From Fluviirhizobium alvei (GTDB taxonomy: Bacteria; Pseudomonadota; Alphaproteobacteria; Rhizobiales; Rhizobiaceae): DNA of 64,000 nucleotides. Made by a program: the position numbers and the translations under genes. A model generated the notes under the pieces. It was not told where the DNA came from. It did not search any database and saw nothing but the letters and a program-made list of their open reading frames with translations. Each line of letters begins with the position of its first letter. The first letter of the stretch is position 1. This document shows, in pieces, positions 47,713 to 56,591 of the stretch. The stretch spans positions 124,001-188,000 of the forward strand of contig NZ_JAUOZU010000008.1 of assembly GCF_030551875.1 (NCBI RefSeq), in the 5' to 3' direction.

Positions 47713-47824
47713 CGTTCCGATCCTTGATATGTTCGTAGGGCCAGGGCGGCATTGATTCATTGTTGGGGCCTGAAAGTAGTGGCCCGAGACTTGAAGTCCA
47801 GCCCGCGACGGCTACATTCCGCCC

Positions 47825-48577
47825 ATGCATACCGATATTGTCGACCTCAGGCAGTTTTACAATTCCCAGATCGGCCGCTTTGCCGAAGCGTCGATCAATG
47901 CCGCACTCGACCGGCTCTGGACGCGATTGCCGGAAGAGCGGCTGGTGGGGCTCGGTTATGCTCTGCCCTATCTCGAACATTTCAAGGCAGGCGCAGAACG
48001 CACTTTCGCCTTCATGCCGGCAGGTCAGGGTGCCATCAACTGGCCGCCCGGTTCGCTTTCGGCAACGGCGCTGGTGTTCGATGAGGAACTGCCGTTGCCG
48101 GATGCCTCTATCGACCGTTTCCTGCTCGTCCATTCGCTGGAATTTGCCGAGAATCCGCGCGAGATGCTGAAGGAAATCTGGCGAACACTCGCGCCCGGCG
48201 GGCGGTTGGTCATCGTCGTGCCGAACCGGCGCGGCGTCTGGGCCCGTTTCGAACATACGCCCTTCGGGGCGGGGCGGCCCTATTCGCGCGGTCAGCTGGT
48301 GACGCTGCTCAGGGAAACCAACTTTACGCCGGGCGCCTTTACGGATGCGCTTTTCTTTCCGCCCTACCGGACGCGTCCCTTTCCCGATCTCTTCTTCCGG
48401 ATGGAGCGGATCGGTCGCCGGATCATGCCCTTTTTCTCGGGTGTCATTGCGGTGGAGGCTGAAAAGCGCCTCTATCAGGGACTGCCGGTCTTCGCGCGAG
48501 CATCGCGCCGCGTCTTTGCACCTGTCCTGTCGCCGCAAGGCATCCCTTCGGCCCGGCTTGGGGCACTCGACAAATAG
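47825..48577 (+). CDS. Class I SAM-dependent methyltransferase
   Basis: 250 residues. DASIDRFLLVHSLEFAENPREMLKEIWRTLAPGGRLVIVVPN contains the post-motif regions of a Methyltransf_11 fold (DRFLLVHSLEFAE, LAPGGRLVIVVPNR). The first SAM-binding glycine loop is weak (VGLGYALPYLEHFKAG). Substrate unknown. Divergent from gloB with a 112-base gap; this pairing is common in Rhizobiales and hints at a link to glutathione or methylglyoxal, but that is inference. Confidence 0.82.
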   Translation: MHTDIVDLRQFYNSQIGRFAEASINAALDRLWTRLPEERLVGLGYALPYLEHFKAGAERTFAFMPAGQGAINWPPGSLSATALVFDEELPLPDASIDRFLLVHSLEFAENPREMLKEIWRTLAPGGRLVIVVPNRRGVWARFEHTPFGAGRPYSRGQLVTLLRETNFTPGAFTDALFFPPYRTRPFPDLFFRMERIGRRIMPFFSGVIAVEAEKRLYQGLPVFARASRRVFAPVLSPQGIPSARLGALDK

Positions 48578-48628
48578 CATGGCCTTGTCTATTGGCTCTG
48601 CCAACCGAAAAACCTCGGACAGAGCGCC

Positions 48629-49555
48629 ATGACTGACATGCAATTCGAAAAGATCGCCCTGATCGGCATCGGCCTGATCGGATCGTCCATCGCGCGGGCC
48701 ATTCGCGAGAAAGGGCTTGCGCGCGAGGTTGCCATTTCAACCCGCAGCTCGGAGACGCTGAAGCGGGCCGAGGAACTGGGGCTCGGTACGAGCTATCACA
48801 CAAGTGCTGCCGAAGCTGCCGAAGAGGCCGATCTCGTCATCGTTTCGGTTCCGGTCGGTGCATCGGGTGCCGTGGCTGCCGAAATCGCAGTCGCCCTGAA
48901 GCCGGGTGCGATCCTGACCGATGTCGGCTCGACCAAGGCATCGGTGATCCAGCAGATGCTTCCGCACGTGCCGGATGGCGTCCATTTCATTCCGGGCCAT
49001 CCGATCGCTGGTACCGAACATTCGGGCCCTGATGCCGGGTTTGCCGATCTTTTCCAGGGGCGCTGGTGCATTTTGACACCGGTTGCCGGTACTGCGCTCG
49101 AACCCCTGGCTAGGCTGAGGCTGTTCTGGGAAACGCTGGGTTCGAAAGTAGACGAGATGGAGCCCGAGCATCACGACAAGGTGCTGGCGATCGTTTCGCA
49201 TCTGCCCCACATCATCGCCTACAATATTGTCGGAACGGCAGCGGATCTCGAAACGGTGACCGAATCCGAAGTCATCAAATATTCCGCGTCGGGCTTTCGC
49301 GATTTCACCCGTCTTGCCGCTTCCGATCCGGTCATGTGGCGCGACGTCTGCCTGCACAACAAGGACGCCATCCTGGAAATGCTGGCCCGGTTCTCGGAAG
49401 ATCTCGCCTATCTCCAGCGTGCGATCCGCTGGGGCGAAGCCGACAAATTGTTCGATCTCTTCACCCGGACGCGCGCCGTGCGCCGCTCGATCATCGAGGC
49501 CGGGCAGGATACTGCCGCTCCCGATTTCGGCCGTCACATCAAAGGCGGCAATTGA
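48629..49555 (+). CDS. tyrC: Prephenate/arogenate dehydrogenase
   Basis: NAD(P)-dependent enzyme of tyrosine synthesis. 308 residues. The Rossmann loop is LIGIGLIGSSIARAI near the N-terminus. GHPIAGTEHSGPDAGFADLFQGRWCILTP, cited in parts, holds the catalytic His (HPIAGTEHSG), and SHLPHIIAYNIVG is the second conserved histidine region. No ACT domain. Use of arogenate or cyclohexadienyl substrates cannot be told apart from sequence alone. Confidence 0.92.
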   Translation: MTDMQFEKIALIGIGLIGSSIARAIREKGLAREVAISTRSSETLKRAEELGLGTSYHTSAAEAAEEADLVIVSVPVGASGAVAAEIAVALKPGAILTDVGSTKASVIQQMLPHVPDGVHFIPGHPIAGTEHSGPDAGFADLFQGRWCILTPVAGTALEPLARLRLFWETLGSKVDEMEPEHHDKVLAIVSHLPHIIAYNIVGTAADLETVTESEVIKYSASGFRDFTRLAASDPVMWRDVCLHNKDAILEMLARFSEDLAYLQRAIRWGEADKLFDLFTRTRAVRRSIIEAGQDTAAPDFGRHIKGGN

Positions 49556-49582
49556 CTTTGCCGGGCGCGTTCGGCTTTCTTG

Positions 49583-50857
49583 TTATTTCCGGCCGAGCGA
49601 CATGATCTTTTCGCGAATGAGGCGGGCCATGTTGCGGGTGTTGCTGTAGAGGTGCAGCTGGGTTGCGACCTGACGGGTGTCGCGGTCGGAGTTCGGCGTC
49701 AGCCCGATCACCAACGTTCCCATCTCCTCGCGCTCGGACCATAGCCGGCTCATGATCGGATGATCGGGCACGGCGCAGGAATCGGTCCGGACGATATTGG
49801 CGTCGTCGAGATGCCATTCGGTCAGATGCGCCGTCAGAAGCTTGCCGGGCGAGTATTTGGCATAGTCTTCGTTATAGGCCGTCTTCCAGGTGTAGGCTTC
49901 GCCGTTCATCATCAGCACGATCATGGAGGCGATCGCCTGACCTTCGAGGTCGATCGTATGAATGCGGGCGGCATCGATTTCGGCAAGATTGTTGACCGCC
50001 TCACGGGCAAAGGCGGCTCGATAACGATCAGACAGCATGGCGGAACGCTTCTTGCCCTTCCAGCCGGATGCTTCCAGAAGCAGGAACTCCTCCATGCGCG
50101 CCCGGATTTCCTGCGGCTGGCGTGCCACGACATATTCGGTGCGCCCCAGCTTCTCCAGATGGGACCATTGGCGCCGCATTTCTCGCATGTGGGACGAGCG
50201 AACATTGCGCTTGAGATAGGTTTCGCCATCCGCGAGGCTTTCGAGCATCGGCCGCCAATGCTGGTTGGTCACCGTGATCGGCATGTTGCGCGAAATCGCG
50301 ATCGCCTTGGCAATGCGTGCGAACATGCCCCCCAAACGGATATCCGGTAGAACCAATACCCTGGGCAGCCGGTTGCCGGCCTTGCCGAGTGCATCGAAGA
50401 AGTTGTCGAGGGTTTCGGCGGCATTTTCCGCATCAACGAGTGGGGTTCCGATCGGGCCGAACGGGTTGGCCCAGGCCCGGATGATCGGTGTTCCAATGGA
50501 AAAGCCCGGCTTTTCGATCGAATACGGCATCAGCAAACGCAGCCGGCTGCGGGCGCCGTCTTCATCACGGATGATGGCGAGGTTGATATCCTTGTCCTCG
50601 AGCCGCGGCATGGCCGGGGCAAGGAAACGGCTGGTGAAGAACACGTTCGGTTCCACCGCACGATTGGAGAGAAAGTCCAGCTCTTCCTGCAGGCCATAGC
50701 CGGCGGTAGCGGGATAGAGCGAAAGCGTGCGGCCTGCCTTGGTCGTTTCAAGGGTCTGCAGCGGTATCGGACGCGGTTCGGGGCGGCCGATCTCTCCATG
50801 AGCCAATTCGAGCGAAGCATTGAACGCTTCTTCGTGAAAGGTGGGAGCGTGAGCCAT
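49583..50857 (-). CDS. FemAB-like GNAT acyltransferase
   Basis: 424 residues from the ATG at 50857 (MAHAPTFHEEAFNAS). The C-terminal half has the GNAT/FemAB pattern: REMRRQWSHLEKLGRTEYVVARQ, EFLLLEASGWKGKKRSAML, and IASMIVLMMNGEAYTWKTAYNEDYAKYSPGKLL in pieces. Such proteins often attach acyl or amino-acid groups to surface polysaccharide. It is coupled to a flippase gene (5-base gap), so a role in making an exported glycan is likely but the substrate is unknown. Confidence 0.82.
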   Translation of the reverse strand: MAHAPTFHEEAFNASLELAHGEIGRPEPRPIPLQTLETTKAGRTLSLYPATAGYGLQEELDFLSNRAVEPNVFFTSRFLAPAMPRLEDKDINLAIIRDEDGARSRLRLLMPYSIEKPGFSIGTPIIRAWANPFGPIGTPLVDAENAAETLDNFFDALGKAGNRLPRVLVLPDIRLGGMFARIAKAIAISRNMPITVTNQHWRPMLESLADGETYLKRNVRSSHMREMRRQWSHLEKLGRTEYVVARQPQEIRARMEEFLLLEASGWKGKKRSAMLSDRYRAAFAREAVNNLAEIDAARIHTIDLEGQAIASMIVLMMNGEAYTWKTAYNEDYAKYSPGKLLTAHLTEWHLDDANIVRTDSCAVPDHPIMSRLWSEREEMGTLVIGLTPNSDRDTRQVATQLHLYSNTRNMARLIREKIMSLGRK

Positions 50858-50862
50858 GAGCA

Positions 50863-52275
50863 CTATTCCTTCGAACCGTCTGCCGCGACAGGATGCCGGG
50901 CAAAGGCAAAGAGGGTAATGGAAAGCCGGTTGCGCACCGCAAGATGGAGCATGATTGCCTCGATCCACATCGCACCTGCTGCAGCGAGAGCCGCACCTTC
51001 GATCCCGAGCATCGGAACGAGAAGAAGGTTGAGGATGATGTTGGCGGCAAGGGCGACGGCATAGAGCTTGACGCAGAGGATCTGTTCACCGGCCATGGTG
51101 AGAAGCGATTCCGCCGGCCCGACCAGCGATCGTCCGAGCACGCCCAGGAACAGGATCACCATCACATCGAAACCGCTCACGAAACCCGATCCGAACATGG
51201 AGAGCAGGAATTTGCCGAACAGCAGGGCCGTTAGCCCCACCGCAAGGACCGGCCAGAAGGTCCAGCGCGTGCTGCTGAGCGCGAATCTTGCGAGCCCGGA
51301 GCGGTCTTCTGCAGCATAGAGAGCGGAGAACTGCGGTCCCGATGCCGCCTTGACCGAGAACATCACGAACTGGACGAAGGCAATCGTCTTGGAGGCGGCA
51401 AAATAGATGCCCACTTCGCCGGGCGGTAGGAAGAGGCCAGTGACAACAGTGTCGGAATTGGTAAGCAGGAAGCCGAAGCCTTCGATGAGGAAGATCGGCA
51501 GGGCCACCCGCACCCAGGCACCAAATTCCACCCGTCTCGGGCCGGTTTCAAAGGTCTTCCTCAGCCGGTGATCGATGTTGAAGAACTGCACGACCGTCGT
51601 CAGGTAGGTTGCGGCAAGCCCCGCGGTCATGGCCGTCACGGCAGTCTTCGGTTCGCCGAAATGGACAAAACCGATCATGAAGACGAGAATGAGCAGTGGA
51701 CGGATGATGTAGGTCGGCGAGAGTGCAATCAATGCCCAGGAGTTGGCCCGGGCGGTGCCCTCCATCGTATCGCCAAGCGCGATCATCGGCAGGATGAAGA
51801 GGCCGATCGTCAATGGAATGAGATAGTAGGATTCGATTGTTTCGCCAAACAGCGACAGGGCGAAATAGCCAAGAAGCGCGACGGTGCTGGACGAAACCAG
51901 CGCGAAGATCCGCGCCGTCGTTGTCAGCCCGCGGACCTGATCGATATCGTTGTTGGTGACGAATTCTGGCAGGAAGCGGATCTGGGCTGAATGGAAGCCC
52001 AGGCAGGACAGGTTGCCGACGAGAATGACGAGAACCCAGACGAAGACGAAGATGCCATATTCATGCTCGCCCATCATGCGGGCCATGATGATCTGCGAAA
52101 CGAAGGCAATGGCTGCTGAAATGACCCGGATCACGAAGGCGATCAGCGCCATGCGGCTGGCGGCGCCATTGGCGTCCTTCGCGCCCAGTCGCGCACGCAG
52201 ACGTGAGGCAAGGGCGAAGGTTCGCCGAATGCTCTTCTCCGGCAGATCCGCTTCGGATGCCTGGACCACGGTCAT
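50863..52275 (-). CDS. Polysaccharide flippase (Wzx/MATE-like)
   Basis: 470 residues from the ATG at 52275 (MTVVQASEADLPEKS). About 12-14 membrane segments begin at about residue 42 (ALIAFVIRVISAAIAFVSQIIMARMMGEHEYG, typical of the polysaccharide_synt family). It would move lipid-linked glycan units across the inner membrane. First gene of a two-gene leftward operon with a FemAB-like acyltransferase. No glycosyltransferases are adjacent. Confidence 0.87.
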   Translation of the reverse strand: MTVVQASEADLPEKSIRRTFALASRLRARLGAKDANGAASRMALIAFVIRVISAAIAFVSQIIMARMMGEHEYGIFVFVWVLVILVGNLSCLGFHSAQIRFLPEFVTNNDIDQVRGLTTTARIFALVSSSTVALLGYFALSLFGETIESYYLIPLTIGLFILPMIALGDTMEGTARANSWALIALSPTYIIRPLLILVFMIGFVHFGEPKTAVTAMTAGLAATYLTTVVQFFNIDHRLRKTFETGPRRVEFGAWVRVALPIFLIEGFGFLLTNSDTVVTGLFLPPGEVGIYFAASKTIAFVQFVMFSVKAASGPQFSALYAAEDRSGLARFALSSTRWTFWPVLAVGLTALLFGKFLLSMFGSGFVSGFDVMVILFLGVLGRSLVGPAESLLTMAGEQILCVKLYAVALAANIILNLLLVPMLGIEGAALAAAGAMWIEAIMLHLAVRNRLSITLFAFARHPVAADGSKE

Positions 52276-52388
52276 GATACGCGATACTCGATTCGTTGAC
52301 GCAAAAAGGACTGTCCCCTTCTGCCACATCGAAGTTAAGAAACGGTTCGACAGCGTGCCACGGGCGAGTTCCCGAACGGAAAACCTGG

Positions 52389-52817
52389 TCAGTTGATATC
52401 GTCGGGCAACATTGGAAGGGCCGCGATCTCGACCCCTTCCTCGATCAGCGCTTCGGCTTCTTCCGGTGTCGCCTTGCCGATCAGCCCGCGGGCTTCGGCT
52501 TCGCCATAATGGATTTTTCGAGCTTCCTCAGGGAACCGCTCGCCGACATCTTCGGCATTGGCCTTGATCTCGTTGACGATCTCCCGCAGGCGTCCGATCA
52601 TTTCCTTGTGAGCATTGTCCATCACAAGGGCCTGCGTTGCCTCTTTCTGGCGTCCCGTGGTGACATTCGGCGCCATCAGCATCTTGGAGACAGAGGCCGA
52701 GCCGCAAGCGGGGCAGGTGATCAGCCCGCGCTCCGTCTGGGAATCGTAATCGGCGCTCGAGGCGAACCAGCCTTCGAACTTATGATCGCGATCACATTGA
52801 AGCGAATAATGAATCAC
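52389..52817 (-). CDS. DUF1178 family protein
   Basis: 142 residues from a GTG at 52817 (read MIHYSLQCDRDHKFEGWF). The C-x-n-C plus CPAC (CDRDHKFEGWF and ITCPACGSASVSKMLMAPNV) suggests a small zinc-ribbon head. The rest is acidic and helical. Conserved in alphaproteobacteria, function unknown. Last of the comF-grxC-nitrilase-DUF1178 run. Confidence 0.85.
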   Translation of the reverse strand: MIHYSLQCDRDHKFEGWFASSADYDSQTERGLITCPACGSASVSKMLMAPNVTTGRQKEATQALVMDNAHKEMIGRLREIVNEIKANAEDVGERFPEEARKIHYGEAEARGLIGKATPEEAEALIEEGVEIAALPMLPDDIN

Positions 52818-52835
52818 CGTTCTGTACCGTTCAGA

Positions 52836-53660
52836 TCAGAGCGACTGCAGGCTGAAATCGCGGGCATTCTTGAGGTTGGGGATCTTGGCGCGCGCATCGG
52901 CGGTTTCGGCCAGATCGATCTCGGCCGTGATCACCGCTTCACCCGTGCCTCCAGCCTCAGCCAGGATGCGGCCCCAGGGATCGACGATCAGCGAATGGCC
53001 ATAGGTTTCGCGCCCATCCTCGTGCAGACCCGCCTGGGCCGCAGAGATCAGGAAGGCACCGTTTTCAATGGCGCGGGCCCGGGTCAGAACGTGCCAGTGC
53101 GCTTCACCGGTCTGACGGGTGAAGGCGGCCGGGGCTGTGAGAATCTGGCTGCCGGCGAGTGCTTCGGTGCGGAACAGTTGCGGAAAGCGCAGGTCGTAAC
53201 AGATCGCAAACGCCAGACGGGCAAAGGGAAGCCCAATGCTGACCGCATTTTCGCCGGGACGATAGACGGCGCTTTCGCGCCAGCTCTCGCCATTGTCGAG
53301 ATCGACATCGAACATATGGATCTTGTCGTAACGGCAAAGCACGGATCCATCGGGCGCAAACAGGAAGGCGCGATTGGCGATCTTGCCGTCATCAAGCGCG
53401 ATCGCTGTCGAGCCGATATGGAGATAGATGCCGAGTTCACCAGCAAGCTTTACTGCGCGGGCGACGATAAGATCGTCCTTTTCAGACCGCAGAACCGCGA
53501 GCAGTCCCTTGCGGTCCTTCTGGACGGCACCGGTCATCTCTGGCGTCTGGACGTAGAGGGCGCCCTCGGCCTTTGCCTGGCGCACGAGCGCTTCCATGCG
53601 ATCGGCATTGATCTCGGGATCAACACCCGAGCACATCTGAACGGCAGCAACTTTGACCAT
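52836..53660 (-). CDS. Carbon-nitrogen hydrolase (nitrilase superfamily)
   Basis: 274 residues. The Glu-Lys-Cys catalytic triad is E41 (QTPEMTG), K113 (YDKIHMFDVD) and C154 (AICYDLRFPQLF). Of the Nit1/Nit2 type, probably an omega-amidase or deaminated-glutathione amidase, which would fit its place beside a glutaredoxin gene; that is inference. The ribosome site GAGG precedes the ATG. Two bases from the grxC stop. Confidence 0.92.
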   Translation of the reverse strand: MVKVAAVQMCSGVDPEINADRMEALVRQAKAEGALYVQTPEMTGAVQKDRKGLLAVLRSEKDDLIVARAVKLAGELGIYLHIGSTAIALDDGKIANRAFLFAPDGSVLCRYDKIHMFDVDLDNGESWRESAVYRPGENAVSIGLPFARLAFAICYDLRFPQLFRTEALAGSQILTAPAAFTRQTGEAHWHVLTRARAIENGAFLISAAQAGLHEDGRETYGHSLIVDPWGRILAEAGGTGEAVITAEIDLAETADARAKIPNLKNARDFSLQSL

Positions 53661-53662
53661 GA

Positions 53663-53920
53663 TTACCTCGCCAGCATCGGATCGAGCTTGCCGGCGCGAT
53701 CAAGCGCATGCAGGTCATCGCAACCGCCGACATGGTCTCCATTGATGAAGATCTGCGGGAAGGTGTTGCGGCCATGGGCCTTTTCGATCATTTCGGAGCG
53801 GATTTCCGGGCGTCCCGTGGCATCATGTTCGACGAAATCCACGCCCTTGTCCGCCAGAAGAGCCTTGGCGGATGCGCAATAGCCGCAGAACTGGCGTGTA
53901 TAGATGATCACCTGTGCCAT
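53663..53920 (-). CDS. grxC: Glutaredoxin 3
   Basis: 85 residues from the ATG at 53920, preceded by AGGAAGG. The dithiol active site is CGYC (C12, C15), and the GSH-binding segment is TFPQIFINGDHVGGCDDL. It reduces disulfides with glutathione. Part of a conserved alphaproteobacterial gene string with comF and a nitrilase. Confidence 0.94.
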   Translation of the reverse strand: MAQVIIYTRQFCGYCASAKALLADKGVDFVEHDATGRPEIRSEMIEKAHGRNTFPQIFINGDHVGGCDDLHALDRAGKLDPMLAR

Positions 53921-53970
53921 AGGACCTTCCTGTTTGACCGCGACAATGGGCCTTAGCCTGTCACGACCTG

Positions 53971-54765
53971 TCATATAATCCCTGGTGCGACCATTGCAAA
54001 GGTCAGGACCGAGACATTTGCTGCACCAGCGCGCAGCAGAACCTTGGTTGCGGCGGAGGCTGTGGCTCCCGTCGTATAGACGTCATCGACAAGAACAAGG
54101 CGACGACCGATGATGTTCGGGAGTGCTTGCTCCGGAACCGAAAATGCGCCTTTGAGATTCTGCTGCCGTGCCGTTTTGCGCAAGCCGACCTGCCGTTCGG
54201 TGGAGCGGGAACGATAAAGAACCGTATCGAGCGCGGGAATGGCGGTGAGAGCGGAAAGGGCGCGGCTCAATTCGGCTGCCTGATTGTAGCGTCGTGAAAG
54301 GCGCCGCATTCGATGCAGCGGCACGGGCACAAGCCCGTCGCAATCGGCCAGAATGTCGGTACCGGCGCGCTGCATCCACCGCGCCATCATTGGCGCGAGT
54401 TCGGTCCGGTCACCATATTTCAGTGCATGGACCAGTTCGCGCGCCGGACCCTCGAAAAGGCAAGCCGAGCGCAAGCGGCTAAAAACCGGAGGGTTGGCGA
54501 TCGCTTCCGGCGACAGCGCACCGCCGCCGTAATCATAGGGAAAGGGTGTACCCAACACATCGCAGAAGGGTCGCTCGATCAGCGTCAGGCCAGACCAGCA
54601 GGTTGGACACAGTGCGCCATGTTGGGCCTGCATGCGCCCGCAGGAGGGACATGCGGGCGGAAACAGAAAATCAGCAATTGGATGGGCGGCAAAGGAGATG
54701 CTCTTGCGGAACCGATCCGCCAGGCCAGATCCGAGGCTCTGTTTGGTTTCTCCGTCCAGCCGCAT
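53971..54765 (-). CDS. ComF-family phosphoribosyltransferase-like protein
   Basis: 264 residues. A four-cysteine zinc finger (CPSCG then CPTCW, about 39-57) precedes a type I phosphoribosyltransferase fold with the PRPP-like loop RLVLVDDVYTTGAT near the C-terminus. YNQAAELSRALS and QVGLRKTARQQNLKGAF are the other ComF regions. Related to competence protein ComFC/GntX; role here unproven. First gene of the grxC-nitrilase-DUF1178 string. Confidence 0.9.
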   Translation of the reverse strand: MRLDGETKQSLGSGLADRFRKSISFAAHPIADFLFPPACPSCGRMQAQHGALCPTCWSGLTLIERPFCDVLGTPFPYDYGGGALSPEAIANPPVFSRLRSACLFEGPARELVHALKYGDRTELAPMMARWMQRAGTDILADCDGLVPVPLHRMRRLSRRYNQAAELSRALSALTAIPALDTVLYRSRSTERQVGLRKTARQQNLKGAFSVPEQALPNIIGRRLVLVDDVYTTGATASAATKVLLRAGAANVSVLTFAMVAPGII

Positions 54766-54774
54766 TTATCCTGT

Positions 54775-55101
54775 TTAGCTGCAGCCCTTGGCCGCATAAG
54801 CCTGGTTGATAGCGTCAACCTTGCCCTTGGCAGAGGCCACCGCGGCTTCCTGATCCTTGCCGCGCATGGAGGCCACCGGCACGTGGATCACGGCCATCGC
54901 AGCCTGATCCTGCTGGGCGGCGCGCAACTGCGCTTCCTCGACTCTTGCGAGTTCGGCAGCCGCGGCGACCTTTTCGGACGACAGTTGCGGGCACTCCATA
55001 GCCATGTACGGATCGGCTGAAACTGCCACAGCCTGGATATCATCCGGCATCTTGGCGCAACCGGCCGCCAGCAGGGCGAGGAGGAGAAAGCTTTTCTTCA
55101 T
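54775..55101 (-). CDS. Small lipoprotein, unknown
   Basis: 108 residues. The signal peptide MKKSFLLLALLAAGC ends in a lipobox with lipid-bearing C15. The mature part is helical and Ala/Gln-rich with two further cysteines (MECPQL and a C-terminal KGCS). The VAAAAELARVEEAQLRAAQQDQ stretch suggests a short coiled coil. No recognised family. Confidence 0.75.
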   Translation of the reverse strand: MKKSFLLLALLAAGCAKMPDDIQAVAVSADPYMAMECPQLSSEKVAAAAELARVEEAQLRAAQQDQAAMAVIHVPVASMRGKDQEAAVASAKGKVDAINQAYAAKGCS

Positions 55102-55234
55102 GAGAACGAACTCGAATTTCTGAACAGAGGATCTTACGCCAGACAGGGGCGTTCAGATCATTTTTCACGCCTTGTCGGGATTTGCAATTGGCAATCGGCA
55201 ATTGATTGGTGGCCCGTTCCAGGAAACGCGACCG

Positions 55235-55810
55235 TCAGGGATGTAATTCGAGTGCGATGGGTTTTGGCGCAGCCGGTGGCGCCAGGGGATAGGCTTCCTC
55301 GATGACGTAGGGTCCGCCGCCAACCGAATCGCGGGAGGACATCAGCACGAACCGCGGAACGACAAAGGGGCCTGCGGCAAAATTTCCCCGTCCGGTCAGA
55401 TAATGAACCACATCATCAACGCGGGCACCCTTGAGGCGCGCAAGCGTGACATGCGGAGTGAACTTGCGTGGATCAGCCGACAGACCCAGCCGCTGGCAGA
55501 TCCGTTCTATCTCGCCCTGCAGTGCCATCAGGTCCGGCGAGGACATCACACCAGCCCAGATACTGTGCGGTTTCTTGGAGCCGAAAAAGCCGGTGCCGCT
55601 GAGGGTCAGCGAAAATTGCCGCCGGTTGACCCTGTCGAGTGCGGCGGCGACTTCGTCTGCCGTCCGATGATCGATGTCGCCGATGAAGCGGAGAGTGATA
55701 TGGTAATTCTCGCGATCGATCCACCGGGCTCCCGGCACGCCGCCCCGCAACAGCGAAAGGCTCATGGCCACGCTCTGCGGAATTTCGAGGGCGATGAACA
55801 ATCTCGGCAT
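55235..55810 (-). CDS. thpR: RNA 2',3'-cyclic phosphodiesterase
   Basis: 191 residues. 2H phosphoesterase with two HxTx motifs: HITL (37-40 in NYHITLRFIGD) and HVTL in TPHVTLARLKG. It opens 2',3'-cyclic phosphate RNA ends and can ligate half-tRNAs in vitro. GAGGAG precedes the ATG at 55810. Confidence 0.92.
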   Translation of the reverse strand: MPRLFIALEIPQSVAMSLSLLRGGVPGARWIDRENYHITLRFIGDIDHRTADEVAAALDRVNRRQFSLTLSGTGFFGSKKPHSIWAGVMSSPDLMALQGEIERICQRLGLSADPRKFTPHVTLARLKGARVDDVVHYLTGRGNFAAGPFVVPRFVLMSSRDSVGGGPYVIEEAYPLAPPAAPKPIALELHP

Positions 55811-55906
55811 GACGAGCTCCTCGAATCGCTTCTTGAGCCTTCAGCGAATCATTGATCCTGCTGCAGCGCAATCCCCGAAATTTATTTTGCACTGCAAGCA
55901 GGGCGA

Positions 55907-56533
55907 TCAGGGTTTGAGCGTCGCCAGGAATTTTTCCGCCGTCGGCAGGAATTTTTCGGCCATCACGGCTGTTCCAGCCCCGTTGGGATGCATGCGATCC
56001 TTGAGCTGGTTCTCAGGCTTGAGCGTCACGCCATCGAGAAAGAACGGGTAGAAGGTGAGGTTATGTTTTTCGGCAAGCTCTTTGAAGATCGGGTTGAAGC
56101 GGGCTTCGTATTCGCTGCCCATGTTGGGTGGCGCCAGAATTCCGGCCAGGAGCACCGGAATGCCGCGCTCCTTCAACCTGAGGATCATGGCCTCGATGTT
56201 CTTTCGGCTCTCTTCCGGTGAAAGGCCACGCAGGGCATCGTTGGCGCCCAGCTCCAGGATCACGCCATCGGTGCCGTCCGGCACCGACCAGTCGATCCGG
56301 GCAAGCCCATCGGCGCTGGTGTCACCGGAAACGCCGGCATTCGCGATCACGACATCGTGACCCTTCTGCTTGAGCAATGTTTCGAGACGGGCTGGAAAGG
56401 CTTCTTCGGGCGGCAACTCGTAGCCAGCCATCAGCGAATCCCCGAAGCCGACGAGGTTGAACGTCCGGGCTTCAGCGGTTCCAATCGTGAGCAAGGCCGA
56501 AAATATAGCTGCCGCTAGAACTTTAAATCGCAT
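55907..56533 (-). CDS. SGNH-type esterase/thioesterase (TesA-like)
   Basis: 208 residues with a signal peptide (cleaved about residue 22). The catalytic serine is S33 in GFGDSLMAGYELP, the block III motif is GANDALRG, and the C-terminal Asp-His dyad is DRMHPNG. Periplasmic arylesterase or lysophospholipase-like. Divergent by 58 bases from a YbbA/YbbP ABC system, the same pairing seen with tesA in E. coli. Confidence 0.92.
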   Translation of the reverse strand: MRFKVLAAAIFSALLTIGTAEARTFNLVGFGDSLMAGYELPPEEAFPARLETLLKQKGHDVVIANAGVSGDTSADGLARIDWSVPDGTDGVILELGANDALRGLSPEESRKNIEAMILRLKERGIPVLLAGILAPPNMGSEYEARFNPIFKELAEKHNLTFYPFFLDGVTLKPENQLKDRMHPNGAGTAVMAEKFLPTAEKFLATLKP

Positions 56534-56591
56534 GCCGGTTCTCCTACCTTCCCACTACCATCGATATTCCGGTTATATAGGACGACTTTGC

